A stretch of 64,000 bases of DNA from Streptosporangium pseudovulgare (GCF_014648055.1 NZ_BMQJ01000009.1:60332-124331), one strand, 5' to 3'; positions 1 to 8,640 are shown, counted from the stretch's first letter. Made by a program: numbers and translations. The notes: generated by a model not told the origin, from the sequence alone.

Positions 1-686
1 GTCGGCCCGTCGGCGACGATCACGCCCCCGGAGAGGATGAGCGAGCGCTCGCACAGCTCCAGCGCGTACGGCAGGTCGTGCGTGACCATCAGCACGGTCA
101 CGTCCAGGCCCCGCAGGATCTCGGCCAGCTCGCGGCGGGAGGCCGGGTCGAGGTTCGACGACGGCTCGTCCAGCACCAGGATCTCCGGTTCCATGGCCAG
201 CACGGTCGCCACCGCGACCCGGCGGCGCTGGCCGAAGGACAGGTGGTGCGGCGGCCGGTCGGCGGCCTGCAGCATGCCCACGCGCTCCAGCGCGGTGACG
301 ACCCGTCGCTCCAGCTCGGCGCCCCGGACGCCCATGTTGGCCGGGCCGAACGCGACGTCCTCGCGGACGGTGGGCATGAAGAGCTGGTCGTCGGGGTCCT
401 GGAAGACCAGCCCGACCCGCCTGCGGATCTCCATGAGCGAGTCCCTGCCCACCGGCAGCCCGGCCACGGTCACCGTGCCGTGACCGGCGGTCAGGATGCC
501 GTTGAGGTGCATCACCAGCGTGGTCTTGCCCGCGCCGTTCGGGCCGAGCAGCGCCACCCGCTCCCCCCGCTCCAGGCGGAGGTCCACTCCGAACAGGGCC
601 TGCGTGCCGTCCGGATAGGCGTACGCCAGCCGGCTCACCTCCAGCGACGGCACCGTGCCCGTGCCGGTGCCCGTCTCAGCGCTCAA
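1..686 (-). CDS. cbiO: ECF cobalt/nickel transporter ATPase CbiO (3' end missing)
   Basis: ATP-binding subunit of an energy-coupling-factor metal importer; it hydrolyses ATP on the cytoplasmic face to drive uptake through CbiM and CbiQ. The visible 228 residues include Walker A GPNGAGKT (about 48-55), a Q-loop in FQDPDDQ, the signature LSFGQ (about 150), Walker B ILVLDEP (about 170) and the switch histidine in VTHDLPY, so the nucleotide-binding core is intact. The stop lies beyond the left edge. The preferred start is TTG at 686, which overlaps the TGA of cbiQ (TTGA), as in translationally coupled genes. It is the distal gene of a cbiM-cbiQ-cbiO operon. Cobalt and nickel versions of this ATPase cannot be told apart by sequence; see the Nur-like box upstream of cbiM. 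Confidence 0.93.
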   Translation of the reverse strand, partial: MSAETGTGTGTVPSLEVSRLAYAYPDGTQALFGVDLRLERGERVALLGPNGAGKTTLVMHLNGILTAGHGTVTVAGLPVGRDSLMEIRRRVGLVFQDPDDQLFMPTVREDVAFGPANMGVRGAELERRVVTALERVGMLQAADRPPHHLSFGQRRRVAVATVLAMEPEILVLDEPSSNLDPASRRELAEILRGLDVTVLMVTHDLPYALELCERSLILSGGVIVADGP

Positions 687-1447
687 GCCAACCCCCAGAC
701 TCCCAGCAGCGCCGCGAGCGCCACGCCAGGCAACATACCGGCGGTCAGCCACTGCCGTGACGACGCGGACTCATCGGCGAGCACCGGCATCGACCCGGTG
801 TAGCCGCGGCTGAGCATCGCGAGGTGCACCCGCTCGCCCCGCTCGTAGGACCGGATGAACAGCGCGCCCGCCGACCTGGCGATCACCGGGATGTGCCGGA
901 CGTCCCGCGCGGCGAAACCCCGGGACTCCCTGGCCACCCGCATGCGCCGCATCTCGGCGAGGATCACGTCCAGGTAGCGGAGCATGAACATGGCGATCTG
1001 CACCAGCAGCGACGGCAGCCTGAGCCGCTGCGCGCCCAGCAGGATCATCCGGGGGTCGGTGGTGGCGGCGAGCAGGACGCTCGCCAGCACCCCCAGGGTG
1101 GCCTTGACCAGGATGTTCCACGCCGCCCACAGGCCGGCCACGCTGAGCGACAGCCCCAGGAACGGCGTCCGCTCGCCGGACCCGACGAACGGCAGGGCCA
1201 CGGCGAACAGCACGAACGGCACCTCGACCGCCATCCGCCGCAGCAGGAAGCCCGGCGGGACCCGCGCGATCACCGCCACCGCGGCCAGCAGCGCGCCGTA
1301 GCCGGCGAACAGACCGAACCACTCGCGCGGGGTGGCGACCACCACCAGCGCGAAGCACACCACCGCCGCCAGCTTGCACTGCGGCGGCAGGCGGTGGACG
1401 AGTGAGTCTCCCGGCAGATGGAGGCGGTGGTGGTGCCCGGCGCCCAT
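683..1447 (-). CDS. cbiQ: ECF transporter transmembrane subunit CbiQ (EcfT)
   Basis: Energy-coupling transmembrane subunit that connects the ATPase to the metal-binding CbiM. At 254 aa it has the usual EcfT length. It shows several hydrophobic segments (for example LAAVVCFALVVVATP near residue 27) and the two short Ser-Arg-Gly coupling motifs of the family, RESRGF and LSRGYTG, which insert into the ATPase. The ATG at 1447 shares bases with the TGA of cbiM (ATGA), and its own stop overlaps the TTG of cbiO, so the three genes form one translationally coupled unit. Confidence 0.93.
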   Translation of the reverse strand: MGAGHHHRLHLPGDSLVHRLPPQCKLAAVVCFALVVVATPREWFGLFAGYGALLAAVAVIARVPPGFLLRRMAVEVPFVLFAVALPFVGSGERTPFLGLSLSVAGLWAAWNILVKATLGVLASVLLAATTDPRMILLGAQRLRLPSLLVQIAMFMLRYLDVILAEMRRMRVARESRGFAARDVRHIPVIARSAGALFIRSYERGERVHLAMLSRGYTGSMPVLADESASSRQWLTAGMLPGVALAALLGVWGLA

Positions 1448-2490
1448 CAGGCCGCGACCCCCTCCCGCGTACGGCGCCGCACCGCGGCGAACAGCCCGCC
1501 GCCGACCGCCAGCGTCACCCCGGCGCCGATCAGGCCCGCCACCCCGACCGGGAGGCCGCCCTGCTCGCCGTAGTCGGCCAGCGGCTGGTCGCCCAGCGCG
1601 TGGTCGGTGGCGCGGTCGGCGAAGCCCTTGTCCTCGGCGACCCGCTCCAGGCCGTCGGGCGAGGCGGAGGCGTAGAAGCTGACCCCTCCGGCCAGCACCG
1701 CGGTCAGCGCGATGGCGGCCGGGGCGAACCAGCCGAGACGGCGGCGCGAAGTCGCCTGGGCGGGGACGCTCACCGCGTCCCCGGCGTCCTCGGCGTCCCC
1801 GGCCTCACTCTCCTGGCCGCCGGGGCCGCGCAGGACCAGCGGGGCGGCCAGGCCGCGCGCGCCGTACACCAGGTCGGGGCGGACGGCCAGGACGGTGCTG
1901 ACGGTGACCGCGGTGATCAGGCCCTCGCCGATGCCGATGAGCGTGTGCACGCCGCCCATGGCCGCGGCGACCGTGCCGACCGCGACGGGCGCGGTGCCGC
2001 CGAGCCAGAACAGCAGGGTGAACCCCAGCGCCGTGGCGGGCACCGAGATCAGCGCGGCGGCGAAGGAGGCGGCGACGACGGCCCCGCGGCCGCGCGCGCT
2101 CCGGGTGACGAGCCGGAAGACGGCCCAGGCAACGAGGACCGAGACGATGCCCATGAGCGTGATGTTGACGCCCAGCGCGGTCAGGCCGCCGTCGGCGAAG
2201 AAGAAGCCCTGCACCAGGAGCACCACGGCTATGCACAACACCGCCGTGTACGGTCCCACGAGGATCGCGGCGAGCGCGCCGCCGAGGAGGTGACCGCTGG
2301 TGCCCGCCGCCACCGGGAAGTTCAGCATCTGGACCGCGAAGACGAAGGCGGCGACCAGGCCCGCCATCGGGGCCGTCCGGTCGTCGAGCTCGCGGCGGGC
2401 GCCGCGCAGCGCCACCGCCACGCCCGCAGCGGCGACGACCCCGGCCGACAGTGAGACGGCCGGGGTGAAGAATCCATCGGGTACGTGCAC
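1447..2490 (-). CDS. cbiM: CbiM-CbiN (PDGLE) fusion, metal-binding membrane subunit
   Basis: Substrate-specific membrane component of the metal importer. The GTG at 2490 is chosen because it gives the canonical CbiM N-terminus VHVPDGFF, whose histidine belongs to the N-terminal metal-binding site of the family, and because GGGAGG stands 5 nt upstream. A longer frame reaches 2658 but only adds non-homologous sequence. Residues up to about 210 are the multi-span CbiM domain. After an Ala/Glu-rich linker the protein ends in a CbiN-like PDGLE domain (PDGLERVAEDKGF) with a final membrane segment, so CbiM and CbiN are fused in 347 aa. It is the first gene of the operon. The leader is only about 25 nt if the predicted promoter is right. 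Confidence 0.93.
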   Translation of the reverse strand: MHVPDGFFTPAVSLSAGVVAAAGVAVALRGARRELDDRTAPMAGLVAAFVFAVQMLNFPVAAGTSGHLLGGALAAILVGPYTAVLCIAVVLLVQGFFFADGGLTALGVNITLMGIVSVLVAWAVFRLVTRSARGRGAVVAASFAAALISVPATALGFTLLFWLGGTAPVAVGTVAAAMGGVHTLIGIGEGLITAVTVSTVLAVRPDLVYGARGLAAPLVLRGPGGQESEAGDAEDAGDAVSVPAQATSRRRLGWFAPAAIALTAVLAGGVSFYASASPDGLERVAEDKGFADRATDHALGDQPLADYGEQGGLPVGVAGLIGAGVTLAVGGGLFAAVRRRTREGVAA

Positions 2491-2522
2491 GGGGAACCTC
2501 CCAAATGCGGCATCGCTCCCAT

Positions 2523-2561
2523 ACTTTAGGCCATCGACTTGTAGTTGCAATGAAGTGGCAT
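2523..2561 (-). promoter_or_regulatory. Predicted cbiM promoter with a Nur-like box
   Basis: On the minus strand a -35-like TTGCAA (2545-2550) and a -10-like TAAAGT (2523-2528) are 16 bp apart. The -35 is part of ATGCCA-CTTCA-TTGCAA (2545-2561), which fits the Streptomyces Nur box tTGCaa-N5-ttGCAA with one perfect and one 4/6 half-site. Nur is a Fur-family nickel-dependent repressor. The site would block RNA polymerase directly. Confidence 0.5.
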
Positions 2562-2614
2562 TAACGGAGCGACCTCCGGACGGACCTCCCCGGGACCGGG
2601 TGCCACCCACCACC

Positions 2615-2690
2615 CTCACCGGAGCACCCACCGGACGGATCCCCGGGCCGGAGGCCACCCGCCGCGCTCACCGGAGCACCCACCGGACGG
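2615..2690. repeat. 24-bp direct repeat, 52-bp period
   Basis: Identical 24-mers occupy 2615-2638 and 2667-2690 (both begin CTCACCGGAGCACC) inside a G+C-rich stretch of about 150 nt between cbiM and the glycosyltransferase. No gene is seen here. The flanks are also similar, so this looks like two units of a decaying tandem array. Confidence 0.7.
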
Positions 2691-2721
2691 GCCTCCCGGA
2701 AGCCCGGGCCGCCCGCCGCGC

Positions 2722-4674
2722 TCAGTGCAGCAGTCTCCGGACGAACGCCCCGGGGGTGAGGGTCCGCACCGCCGTGCTCAGCCGCCCCTTGCCCGCCGTG
2801 GCGTAGGGGCGCACGTTCCGCCGGACCAGGCCGCGCCACCAGGTGCGCGGCGGCACGATCGCCTCCGCCGGCGCCTCGATCCGGAAGAGCGCGGGCGGAC
2901 CGCCGAGATCGAGCTCCAGGTAGGCGTCCCAGGTGCCGGGCCCGAGCCGGTTCGCCGCCTGCCGGACCGCGAACGCGCCGCCCTCCCCGGCGACGACCGG
3001 CTCGCGGCGCTCCCGCCCCGAGCACCGCTCCCGCCAGACCAGATGCCGTACGGCGCGCGCCGCCGGCCGGGCCGCGCCCACGGTGACCTCCCCGTCGATC
3101 GCCAGCCGGTGGCCGAACATCCAGCGGGTCCGCGTCAGGCGCACGTTGCCCGGGACGCTGACCACGTGGCCGCCGACGTCGACGCTGAGGTTGCCGTGCG
3201 GCCGGGTGAAGTACGGCAACGCCACGACGCCGCCCGCCACCCGGGGCACCGGCGGGACGACCCGCCCGTCGCGGTCGGCGCCGAGCCGGGCCAGCCGGGC
3301 GACCCCCTCGCACTCGATCCGCACGTGGACGTCCCAGACGCCGGAGGACAACGCCGCGACGTCGACCGCTCCGGTGAAGCCCTCGGGCCCGCCGTCGACC
3401 GGGACCACGACGTCGCGGGGCCGCTCCGGGCCCTCGTGACGCCGCCGCAGGACCAGCACGAGACCGCCCACATCCGGCTCCGGGCCGTCGCCCCCGACCG
3501 GCGCGCTGAGCGCGACCCGGCCGGAGACGGCCAGCCGTCCCTCGGCGTCCCAGCACAGGCCGGTGAGCTCGCGGCGGACCACGGCCGACTCGACGTGCGC
3601 CAGCCGGACGAGGCGGTCGATGTCCCGGAGCGCGGCGAGCCGGCTGCGGTCGATGGCCCGCAGCCGGTCGCGGACCCCGTCGGTCAGCCAGCGGTCGCAC
3701 AGGTCGGCCACCTCGGCGGCGATCTCCTCCCGCTGGCCGGGACCCGCCTCCAGGAACGGCCTGCCCAGGCTGCCGAAGGCGTCCATCCGGAAGTGCCGCC
3801 GCAGCAGGTGGTCGCGGAGCGCCCCGGGCCGCACGTGGGAGGTCATCACCTCGATCGGCTTCCTGATCATCCGCAGCCAGGCGACCGGGTCGCGGCTGCC
3901 CGGCCGCTGCATGATGCTGCTGCCGTCGGGCCGGTCGACCAGGTGGTAACAGTCGTAGTCGGCGACCACCGAGATAACCTCGGCGTGGCAGTAGGCGTGG
4001 GTGGTGAAGACCACGTCCTCGCCCACCAGCAGGCTCTCGTCGAAGCGGATCGCGTGGCGCTCCAGCATCTCCCGGCGGAACAGCTTGAAGCAGCTCAGGC
4101 TGTTGTAGACCGCGCTGTCACCGAGCGGCACCCGGTCGGCGTTCTCGTGGAACATCGAGACCGGCGCCCGGCGGCCGTGCCCGACGATCTTCCCGAGGAC
4201 GATGTCGGAGCCGTTGCGGTCGGCCATGGCGAGCATCCGCTCCAGCGCCTCGGGGCCGAGATGGTCGTCGGCGTCGCAGAAGAACACGTATCTGCCGCGG
4301 GCGTGGGCGAGCCCGACGTTGCGGGGGCGGCCCGCGCCGCCGGAGGGCCCCTGCCGGAAGACCCGCACCACGCCGGGATGACAGGCGGCGTAGAGGTCGA
4401 GCAGGTCGGCGCCGCCGTCGGTGGAGCCGTCGTCCACCACGACGATCTCCCGGGAGACCCGCTGGACCAGGATGGACGTCAGGCACCGGTCGAGGTAGGG
4501 GCGGCAGTTGTGGACCGGCACGACGACGCTGACGTCGATGTCGCGCAACACGTCCACCCGGGGCGGAGCCCCCGCGCGGGCCGCCCCCCTGCGCCCGGCC
4601 CCTCCGGAGGTGCCCGCACCCGCCGCCTCCCCGCCATGGCCGGTCCGGACTCGCTGAAGGATCGTCCCCGTCAC
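2722..4674 (-). CDS. Family 2 glycosyltransferase with C-terminal accessory domains
   Basis: Cytoplasmic or membrane-associated GT-A glycosyltransferase of 650 aa, probably acting on a cell-wall glycopolymer. The catalytic domain spans about residues 45-330: VSVVVPVHNCRPYL, the acidic VVDDGSTDGG, the nucleotide/metal motif FFCDADD, and GEDVVF. About 300 residues of beta-rich sequence follow, with the domain order of poly(ribitol/glycerol-phosphate) glycosyltransferases of the TarS/TarP type, so a teichoic acid-like acceptor is plausible but not shown. The GTG at 4674 follows GAGGGG at 7-8 nt. It stands alone on its strand, with no wall-polymer genes next to it. Confidence 0.82.
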   Translation of the reverse strand: MTGTILQRVRTGHGGEAAGAGTSGGAGRRGAARAGAPPRVDVLRDIDVSVVVPVHNCRPYLDRCLTSILVQRVSREIVVVDDGSTDGGADLLDLYAACHPGVVRVFRQGPSGGAGRPRNVGLAHARGRYVFFCDADDHLGPEALERMLAMADRNGSDIVLGKIVGHGRRAPVSMFHENADRVPLGDSAVYNSLSCFKLFRREMLERHAIRFDESLLVGEDVVFTTHAYCHAEVISVVADYDCYHLVDRPDGSSIMQRPGSRDPVAWLRMIRKPIEVMTSHVRPGALRDHLLRRHFRMDAFGSLGRPFLEAGPGQREEIAAEVADLCDRWLTDGVRDRLRAIDRSRLAALRDIDRLVRLAHVESAVVRRELTGLCWDAEGRLAVSGRVALSAPVGGDGPEPDVGGLVLVLRRRHEGPERPRDVVVPVDGGPEGFTGAVDVAALSSGVWDVHVRIECEGVARLARLGADRDGRVVPPVPRVAGGVVALPYFTRPHGNLSVDVGGHVVSVPGNVRLTRTRWMFGHRLAIDGEVTVGAARPAARAVRHLVWRERCSGRERREPVVAGEGGAFAVRQAANRLGPGTWDAYLELDLGGPPALFRIEAPAEAIVPPRTWWRGLVRRNVRPYATAGKGRLSTAVRTLTPGAFVRRLLH

Positions 4675-4919
4675 CGCCGCGCCCCTCGTCGGTTACTTTC
4701 CGTTTTCTTGGCGATACAGTATGTGCCGTGAAGCCCCCCGCGCGCGGCGGATCCGCGGTGTTGGTCCGCCGGTCTTCCGGCCTCCGCGCCGCCGAGGGGT
4801 GAGGAACGCCCGTTTCGTACGACTTGTCGCCGGAACGGTCCCCGGCGACGAGACGACATGGAACTACCGTGATCACGGCGTGAGTTTGTTTTGCCGCCCC
4901 ACCAGCCAATGTCCACGGC

Positions 4920-5588
4920 ATGAACGTGACACCGAACATCCACGGCATGACCGGAACGCACGTCCACGGCACGACCCCGGAACCGGGCGGCGACCGCCGT
5001 CCGGAGGACCGCCCCGCCGTCTCCGCCCGCGCCCTCGTCCTGGCGGCCTGCGCGATGTCGCCCGCCCTCTGCCTCCCCGTCCCCGCCTCGGCCGCCTCGG
5101 CCGCCGCGCCGGCCGTCGTCCCGGCGGCCGTCACGGTCCCGGCCGCCGGGCCTGAGACGCCCGCCGACGAGACCGCGCCCCTGCGCTTCCGGCTGCGGTC
5201 GACGGCGAGTTCCAGCCAGATCAACGGCGGGGCGCGGGAGTTCATCATCAGGGTGGACGTGCAGAACCTCAACAAGGGACCCGTGACCCTCGTCGGGATC
5301 GGCCGCAACGGCCCGGGGCTGCGGCTGATGTCCGCGGACGACAGCCCCCAGACGCTCAGACCCAGGGAGCGGGTGAGTTACGAGCTGCGCTACCGGGTGA
5401 CCGACTGCGACGCCGTGCCGCGGAAGGACTGGCCCATCCCGGTCCGTGTCCGGCAGGGCGCGGGCCAGCGGGTCGTCGAGGTCCCGCTGGCCGGGTTCGA
5501 CCCGGACGCCATGGAGGGCGGTGAGGAGTCGTCGGCGACCGTCCCGTGGCAGGCGGCCATGGCGGGGGAGGTGTGCCGGATCTTCTGA
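4920..5588 (+). CDS. Secreted hypothetical protein
   Basis: I do not recognise this 222-aa family. After a His/Thr-rich leader there is a hydrophobic, Ala-rich segment (about 38-65, ending near ASAASAAAPA) that can act as a signal peptide. The mature part (LRFRLRSTASSS onward) has beta-strand-like patterning, ending with a two-cysteine region (TDCDAVP and EVCRIF). This would suit a small extracellular beta-sandwich. The start is uncertain: ATG 4920 and ATG 4947 both lie in a short DNA repeat with core CCACGGCATGA, and neither has a clear ribosome-binding site. It is divergent from the glycosyltransferase. Confidence 0.6.
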   Translation: MNVTPNIHGMTGTHVHGTTPEPGGDRRPEDRPAVSARALVLAACAMSPALCLPVPASAASAAAPAVVPAAVTVPAAGPETPADETAPLRFRLRSTASSSQINGGAREFIIRVDVQNLNKGPVTLVGIGRNGPGLRLMSADDSPQTLRPRERVSYELRYRVTDCDAVPRKDWPIPVRVRQGAGQRVVEVPLAGFDPDAMEGGEESSATVPWQAAMAGEVCRIF

Positions 5589-5614
5589 CGGCCCCCCGGC
5601 CGGGTAAAACGTTC

Positions 5615-5636
5615 CGCGGTTCGGCGCCGAACCGCG
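5615..5636. terminator. Perfect 22-bp palindrome, terminator or operator
   Basis: The half CGCGGTTCGGC is followed directly by its exact reverse complement, 27 nt after the stop of the secreted protein gene and about 140 nt before the next gene. There is no T-run, so either a hairpin terminator or a dimer-binding operator is possible. Confidence 0.45.
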
Positions 5637-5774
5637 TCCCCGGCCGGGCGGCCCGGAGTACCTTCGGGATGCTCCGGGCCTTCCCCGGAGGCGGCGGCCG
5701 TACGGCCAGGCGGCCCCGTTCCGCGTCCCCTCCCGCCAGGGCGGAGAGGCCCCGCGTGGAGGCAGTGGAGGCAA

Positions 5775-6527
5775 GTGAGGCAAGTGATGACAGTCATCGC
5801 GGCGGTACTGCTCGCGACCGGCCTTGTGGTCTCCGGCTGCGAGGCCGGGAACGCGGGGGTGCCGGGAGACCTCGGCGGGCCCGCCGTGCCGCCCGGCGGT
5901 CCCGCGGGTCCCGAGCGGCACGAGACCGTCTCCTACGACGTCGCCGACCCGCTGACCGGCCTGCGGGTCGCGACCGGCGGGACCATCGAGGTGACGGAGA
6001 CGTCCCGGTCCGGCGCCCACGTCACCGAGAGCCTCCGGTGGACGGACCGCAGGCCGGTCACCCGGCACCCCGTGCTGGACGGCACGCTGACGCTCGACCA
6101 CACGTGCCCGCCGGTGTCCGACGGGATCGGCCGGACGTGCGTCGTGGACTACCGGGTGGAGATCCCGCGCGGCCTGCGGGTCAGGGCCGACAGCGGGGCC
6201 GGGCCGATCGGGCTGCACGGCCTGTCGGGCCCGGTGGAGGCGAGTTCGGGGGCGGGCGACGTCGTGGCCGACGGCCTGACGGGCCGGCAGGTGGCCGCCG
6301 CGACCGGTGCCGGCGCCGTACGGCTGGGGTTCGCCGGCCCGCCCGACGCGGTGGACGTGCGGACCGGCACCGGCGACGGCGTGGTACGGCTGCCGCCCGG
6401 GACCTACCGGGTCGTCACCGGCACCGCCACGGGGCTCACCCGGGTCGCCGTCGCCGACGACCCCGCCTCGCCGCGGCTGGTCCGGGTCCTCAGCGGCACG
6501 GGGAACATCGACGTCTCCCCGGCGTGA
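5775..6527 (+). CDS. Lipoprotein with DUF4097-like beta repeat
   Basis: Surface lipoprotein of 250 aa. The N-terminus MRQVMTVIAAVLLATGLV leads to the lipobox VSGC, so the protein should be lipid-anchored after cleavage. The rest is rich in short Gly/Asp-Val units (IEVTETSRSGAHV, SGAGPIGLHGLSG, GAGDVVADGLTG, GTGNIDVSPA), typical of the DUF4097 right-handed beta fold seen in actinobacterial envelope proteins. GTG 5775 is listed because it supplies a positive residue to the signal peptide. ATG 5787 with GAGG at 5777-5780 is an equally good start. No enzymatic motif is visible. Confidence 0.72.
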   Translation: MRQVMTVIAAVLLATGLVVSGCEAGNAGVPGDLGGPAVPPGGPAGPERHETVSYDVADPLTGLRVATGGTIEVTETSRSGAHVTESLRWTDRRPVTRHPVLDGTLTLDHTCPPVSDGIGRTCVVDYRVEIPRGLRVRADSGAGPIGLHGLSGPVEASSGAGDVVADGLTGRQVAAATGAGAVRLGFAGPPDAVDVRTGTGDGVVRLPPGTYRVVTGTATGLTRVAVADDPASPRLVRVLSGTGNIDVSPA

Positions 6528-6542
6528 ACCGGGGACCCGGCG

Positions 6543-6938
6543 TCACGGGCGGCGCTTCAGCCTTCTGGGAGCGGTGACCGCGCGGAGGGCGTCGTCGCAG
6601 GTGGGGTGGATGTCGAAGACGTTGTGCAGCCCCGTGGCCCACAGCAGCCGCTCCAGGCTCCCGTGGACGCCGCTGAGCGCCAGCCGCAGGCCCTCGGCCT
6701 CGCTGCGGTGCAGCGCCAGGACCAGCTCGCTCATCCCCACCGAGTCGCAGAAGGAGACCTCGGCCAGGTCCACGACCAGCGCCGGGGCGGCGGGCCGCTC
6801 CGTGGCCTGCCGCAGCCGCTCACGCAGCACCGGCGCGGAGCCCAGGTCGAGTTCCCCGTGGGCGCGGAGGACGACCGCTCCGTCATGCGGCTGGGACGAG
6901 ATGGTGAGCGCCGTGGCGCTTTGCGGCTGGGACACCAT
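6543..6938 (-). CDS. STAS-domain anti-sigma factor antagonist
   Basis: SpoIIAA/RsbV-type anti-anti-sigma factor of 131 aa. Such proteins bind an anti-sigma kinase and release a stress or developmental sigma factor, and are switched off when a serine is phosphorylated. The STAS signature is VVDLAEVSFCDSVGMSEL, with the predicted phosphoserine at about S66. The ATG at 6938 is preferred because GAGG lies 8 nt upstream; an open frame to 7031 adds unrelated sequence. No anti-sigma kinase gene is adjacent, so its partner must be elsewhere. Confidence 0.88.
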   Translation of the reverse strand: MVSQPQSATALTISSQPHDGAVVLRAHGELDLGSAPVLRERLRQATERPAAPALVVDLAEVSFCDSVGMSELVLALHRSEAEGLRLALSGVHGSLERLLWATGLHNVFDIHPTCDDALRAVTAPRRLKRRP

Positions 6939-7368
6939 GATCATTTCCTCATATCCGTATTCCGTGATCCGCGACAGGTGATGGACGCGTCCGGCGCCGG
7001 ACGCGGTGGAACACGGGGATGTCACCCTCATGACCGGCCGGACCGCTGGACGAACGCCGAAAAAAACGGTGTTATCCGCTCGTGGACCCCCTCACCCGCA
7101 CGCGATGGCCAGCCGTCGCCGGCGACCGGTCCCGCTCCACACCGGATCCCGCCGGAATGGAGGCAACCACGCCTCCCTACCCGATCACCGCCCTGTCACA
7201 CCGGCTCCGTGAGACGCCAGCCTTTCAGTCGTCACCCAATGACATTCCCAAAACCGGGAGAAAGACCCCGAAAATGGTCATAAATCCTGTTTTGGGAATG
7301 AATGTCCGGGCAGGCGTGTCTCGCCTGGCGCCTCCCGGCCCGGCCCGAGGAAGGAGCGCCGATCCGTC
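6939..7368. other. 430-nt divergent intergenic region
   Basis: It separates the STAS gene (minus) from the GCS2 ligase (plus). No gene is evident. It is locally A+T-richer and holds a widely spaced perfect inverted repeat (listed separately). Promoters for both genes should lie here, but no convincing -35/-10 pair stands out. Confidence 0.6.
7243..7300. promoter_or_regulatory. 12-bp perfect inverted repeat with 34-bp spacer
   Basis: CATTCCCAAAAC (7243-7254) and GTTTTGGGAATG (7289-7300) are exact reverse complements. The centres are 46 bp apart, about 4.4 helical turns, in A+T-richer DNA about 70 nt before the ligase start. Paired operators for a DNA-looping or multimeric regulator fit better than a terminator. 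Confidence 0.5.
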
Positions 7369-8640
7369 GTGCCCTACCGCCATGACCCGCCCCAGGAAGC
7401 CCCGTTCACGGCCGCGCGGGAGCCGGGCACGCCGACGGCCACCGTCCCCCGGGAGGCCGCCGTCTCCGAGCTCACCCTGGGCATGGAGGAAGAACTCCTG
7501 CTGATCGATCCGCGGACCGGCCTGGCGCTGCCCCTGGCGGCGGAGGTGCTCGGCCGCGTGGCCGGCCCGGCCCGCGGCCGCATCGTGCCGGAGCTGACCA
7601 GGATGCAGATCGAGATCAACAGCGGCGTCCACACCGGGCTGCGCGACCTCGCGGACGACCTGCTGCGGCTGCGCGGCGCCGCGGCCGAGGCCGCCACCGC
7701 GTCCGGGGCCGCGCCGGCCGCGTGCGGCACGTGCCTGACCGGGGACGGCGGCATGCCGCCGCTGACGGACTCCTCCCGCTACCACCGCATCCACGGGCAC
7801 TACCGGGCGCTGCTGCGGGGCCAGGTGGTGTGCGGCTGCCACGTGCACGTCGGGGTCCCCGACCGGGAGGAGGCCGTCCAGGTGATGAACCACGTGCGGC
7901 CCTGGCTGCCGACCCTCCTCGCCCTGTCCGGCAACTCCCCCGTCTGCGACGGCGCCGACACCGGGTACGCGAGCTGGCGGGCGATGCTGTGGTCACGGTG
8001 GCCGAGCGTCGGGCCGCCGCCCGTCTTCGAGTCCGCCGCGCACTACGACGCCCTCGTCGAGACCCTGCGCGCCGGCGGGACGATCCTGGACCACGGGATG
8101 GTCCACTGGCTGATCAGGCCCTCCCACCACCTGCCGACCCTGGAGTTCCGCACCGCCGACACCTGCGCCACCGTGGAGGAGGCGACGGTGCTGGCCGGGC
8201 TGATCCGCGGGCTGGTCGCCGTCCTCCTCGCCGACGTGCGGCGCGGCGTCCCGCCGCCCCCGGTCGACCAGACGCTGCTGCTCGCCGCGTACTGGCGGGC
8301 GGCCCGCGACGGCATCGAGGGCGACGGGGTGGAACTCCCCTCCGGCCGCCGGGTGCCGGCCTGGGAACTGGCCGACCGGCTGCTGGACCGCGCCCGCCCC
8401 GGCCTGGAGGAGAGCGGCGACCTCGGCCTGGTGACGGCCGGGCTGGACCGGATCCGGCGCCTCGGCTCCGGCGCGGCCCGCCAGCGCGCCGCCTACCACC
8501 GCCGCCGGCGGGTGACGGACGTGACCGAACTGGTCGTCCGGCAGACCCTGGCCGTCCCCGGCTTCCTCGCCGGCCGTCCCCCGCGGCCGCGCCTGGCCGC
8601 CGACCGCCCCTCCGCCTCCCCCGGCCCCCTCCGCTCCTGA
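7369..8640 (+). CDS. Carboxylate-amine ligase, GCS2/YbdK family
   Basis: Glutamate-cysteine ligase-like ATP-dependent enzyme (423 aa). Members couple ATP hydrolysis to amide formation; many actinobacterial YbdK paralogues have weak or unknown activity, and EgtA-type relatives make gamma-glutamylcysteine. Diagnostic stretches are LGMEEELLLID, MQIEINSGVHT, CGCHVHVGVPD and the C-terminal LEFRTADTCAT, all in the family's order, with residues 35-405 covering the domain. The GTG at 7369 has AAGGAG about 12 nt upstream. It converges with the monooxygenase gene across a G-rich repeat. The substrate cannot be named from sequence. Confidence 0.85.
   Translation: MPYRHDPPQEAPFTAAREPGTPTATVPREAAVSELTLGMEEELLLIDPRTGLALPLAAEVLGRVAGPARGRIVPELTRMQIEINSGVHTGLRDLADDLLRLRGAAAEAATASGAAPAACGTCLTGDGGMPPLTDSSRYHRIHGHYRALLRGQVVCGCHVHVGVPDREEAVQVMNHVRPWLPTLLALSGNSPVCDGADTGYASWRAMLWSRWPSVGPPPVFESAAHYDALVETLRAGGTILDHGMVHWLIRPSHHLPTLEFRTADTCATVEEATVLAGLIRGLVAVLLADVRRGVPPPPVDQTLLLAAYWRAARDGIEGDGVELPSGRRVPAWELADRLLDRARPGLEESGDLGLVTAGLDRIRRLGSGAARQRAAYHRRRRVTDVTELVVRQTLAVPGFLAGRPPRPRLAADRPSASPGPLRS

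Noticed and set aside
2491..2720. Possible cobalamin riboswitch upstream of cbiM
   Set aside because: The predicted transcript leader is only about 25 nt, and I see no B12-box-like conserved core in the region upstream.
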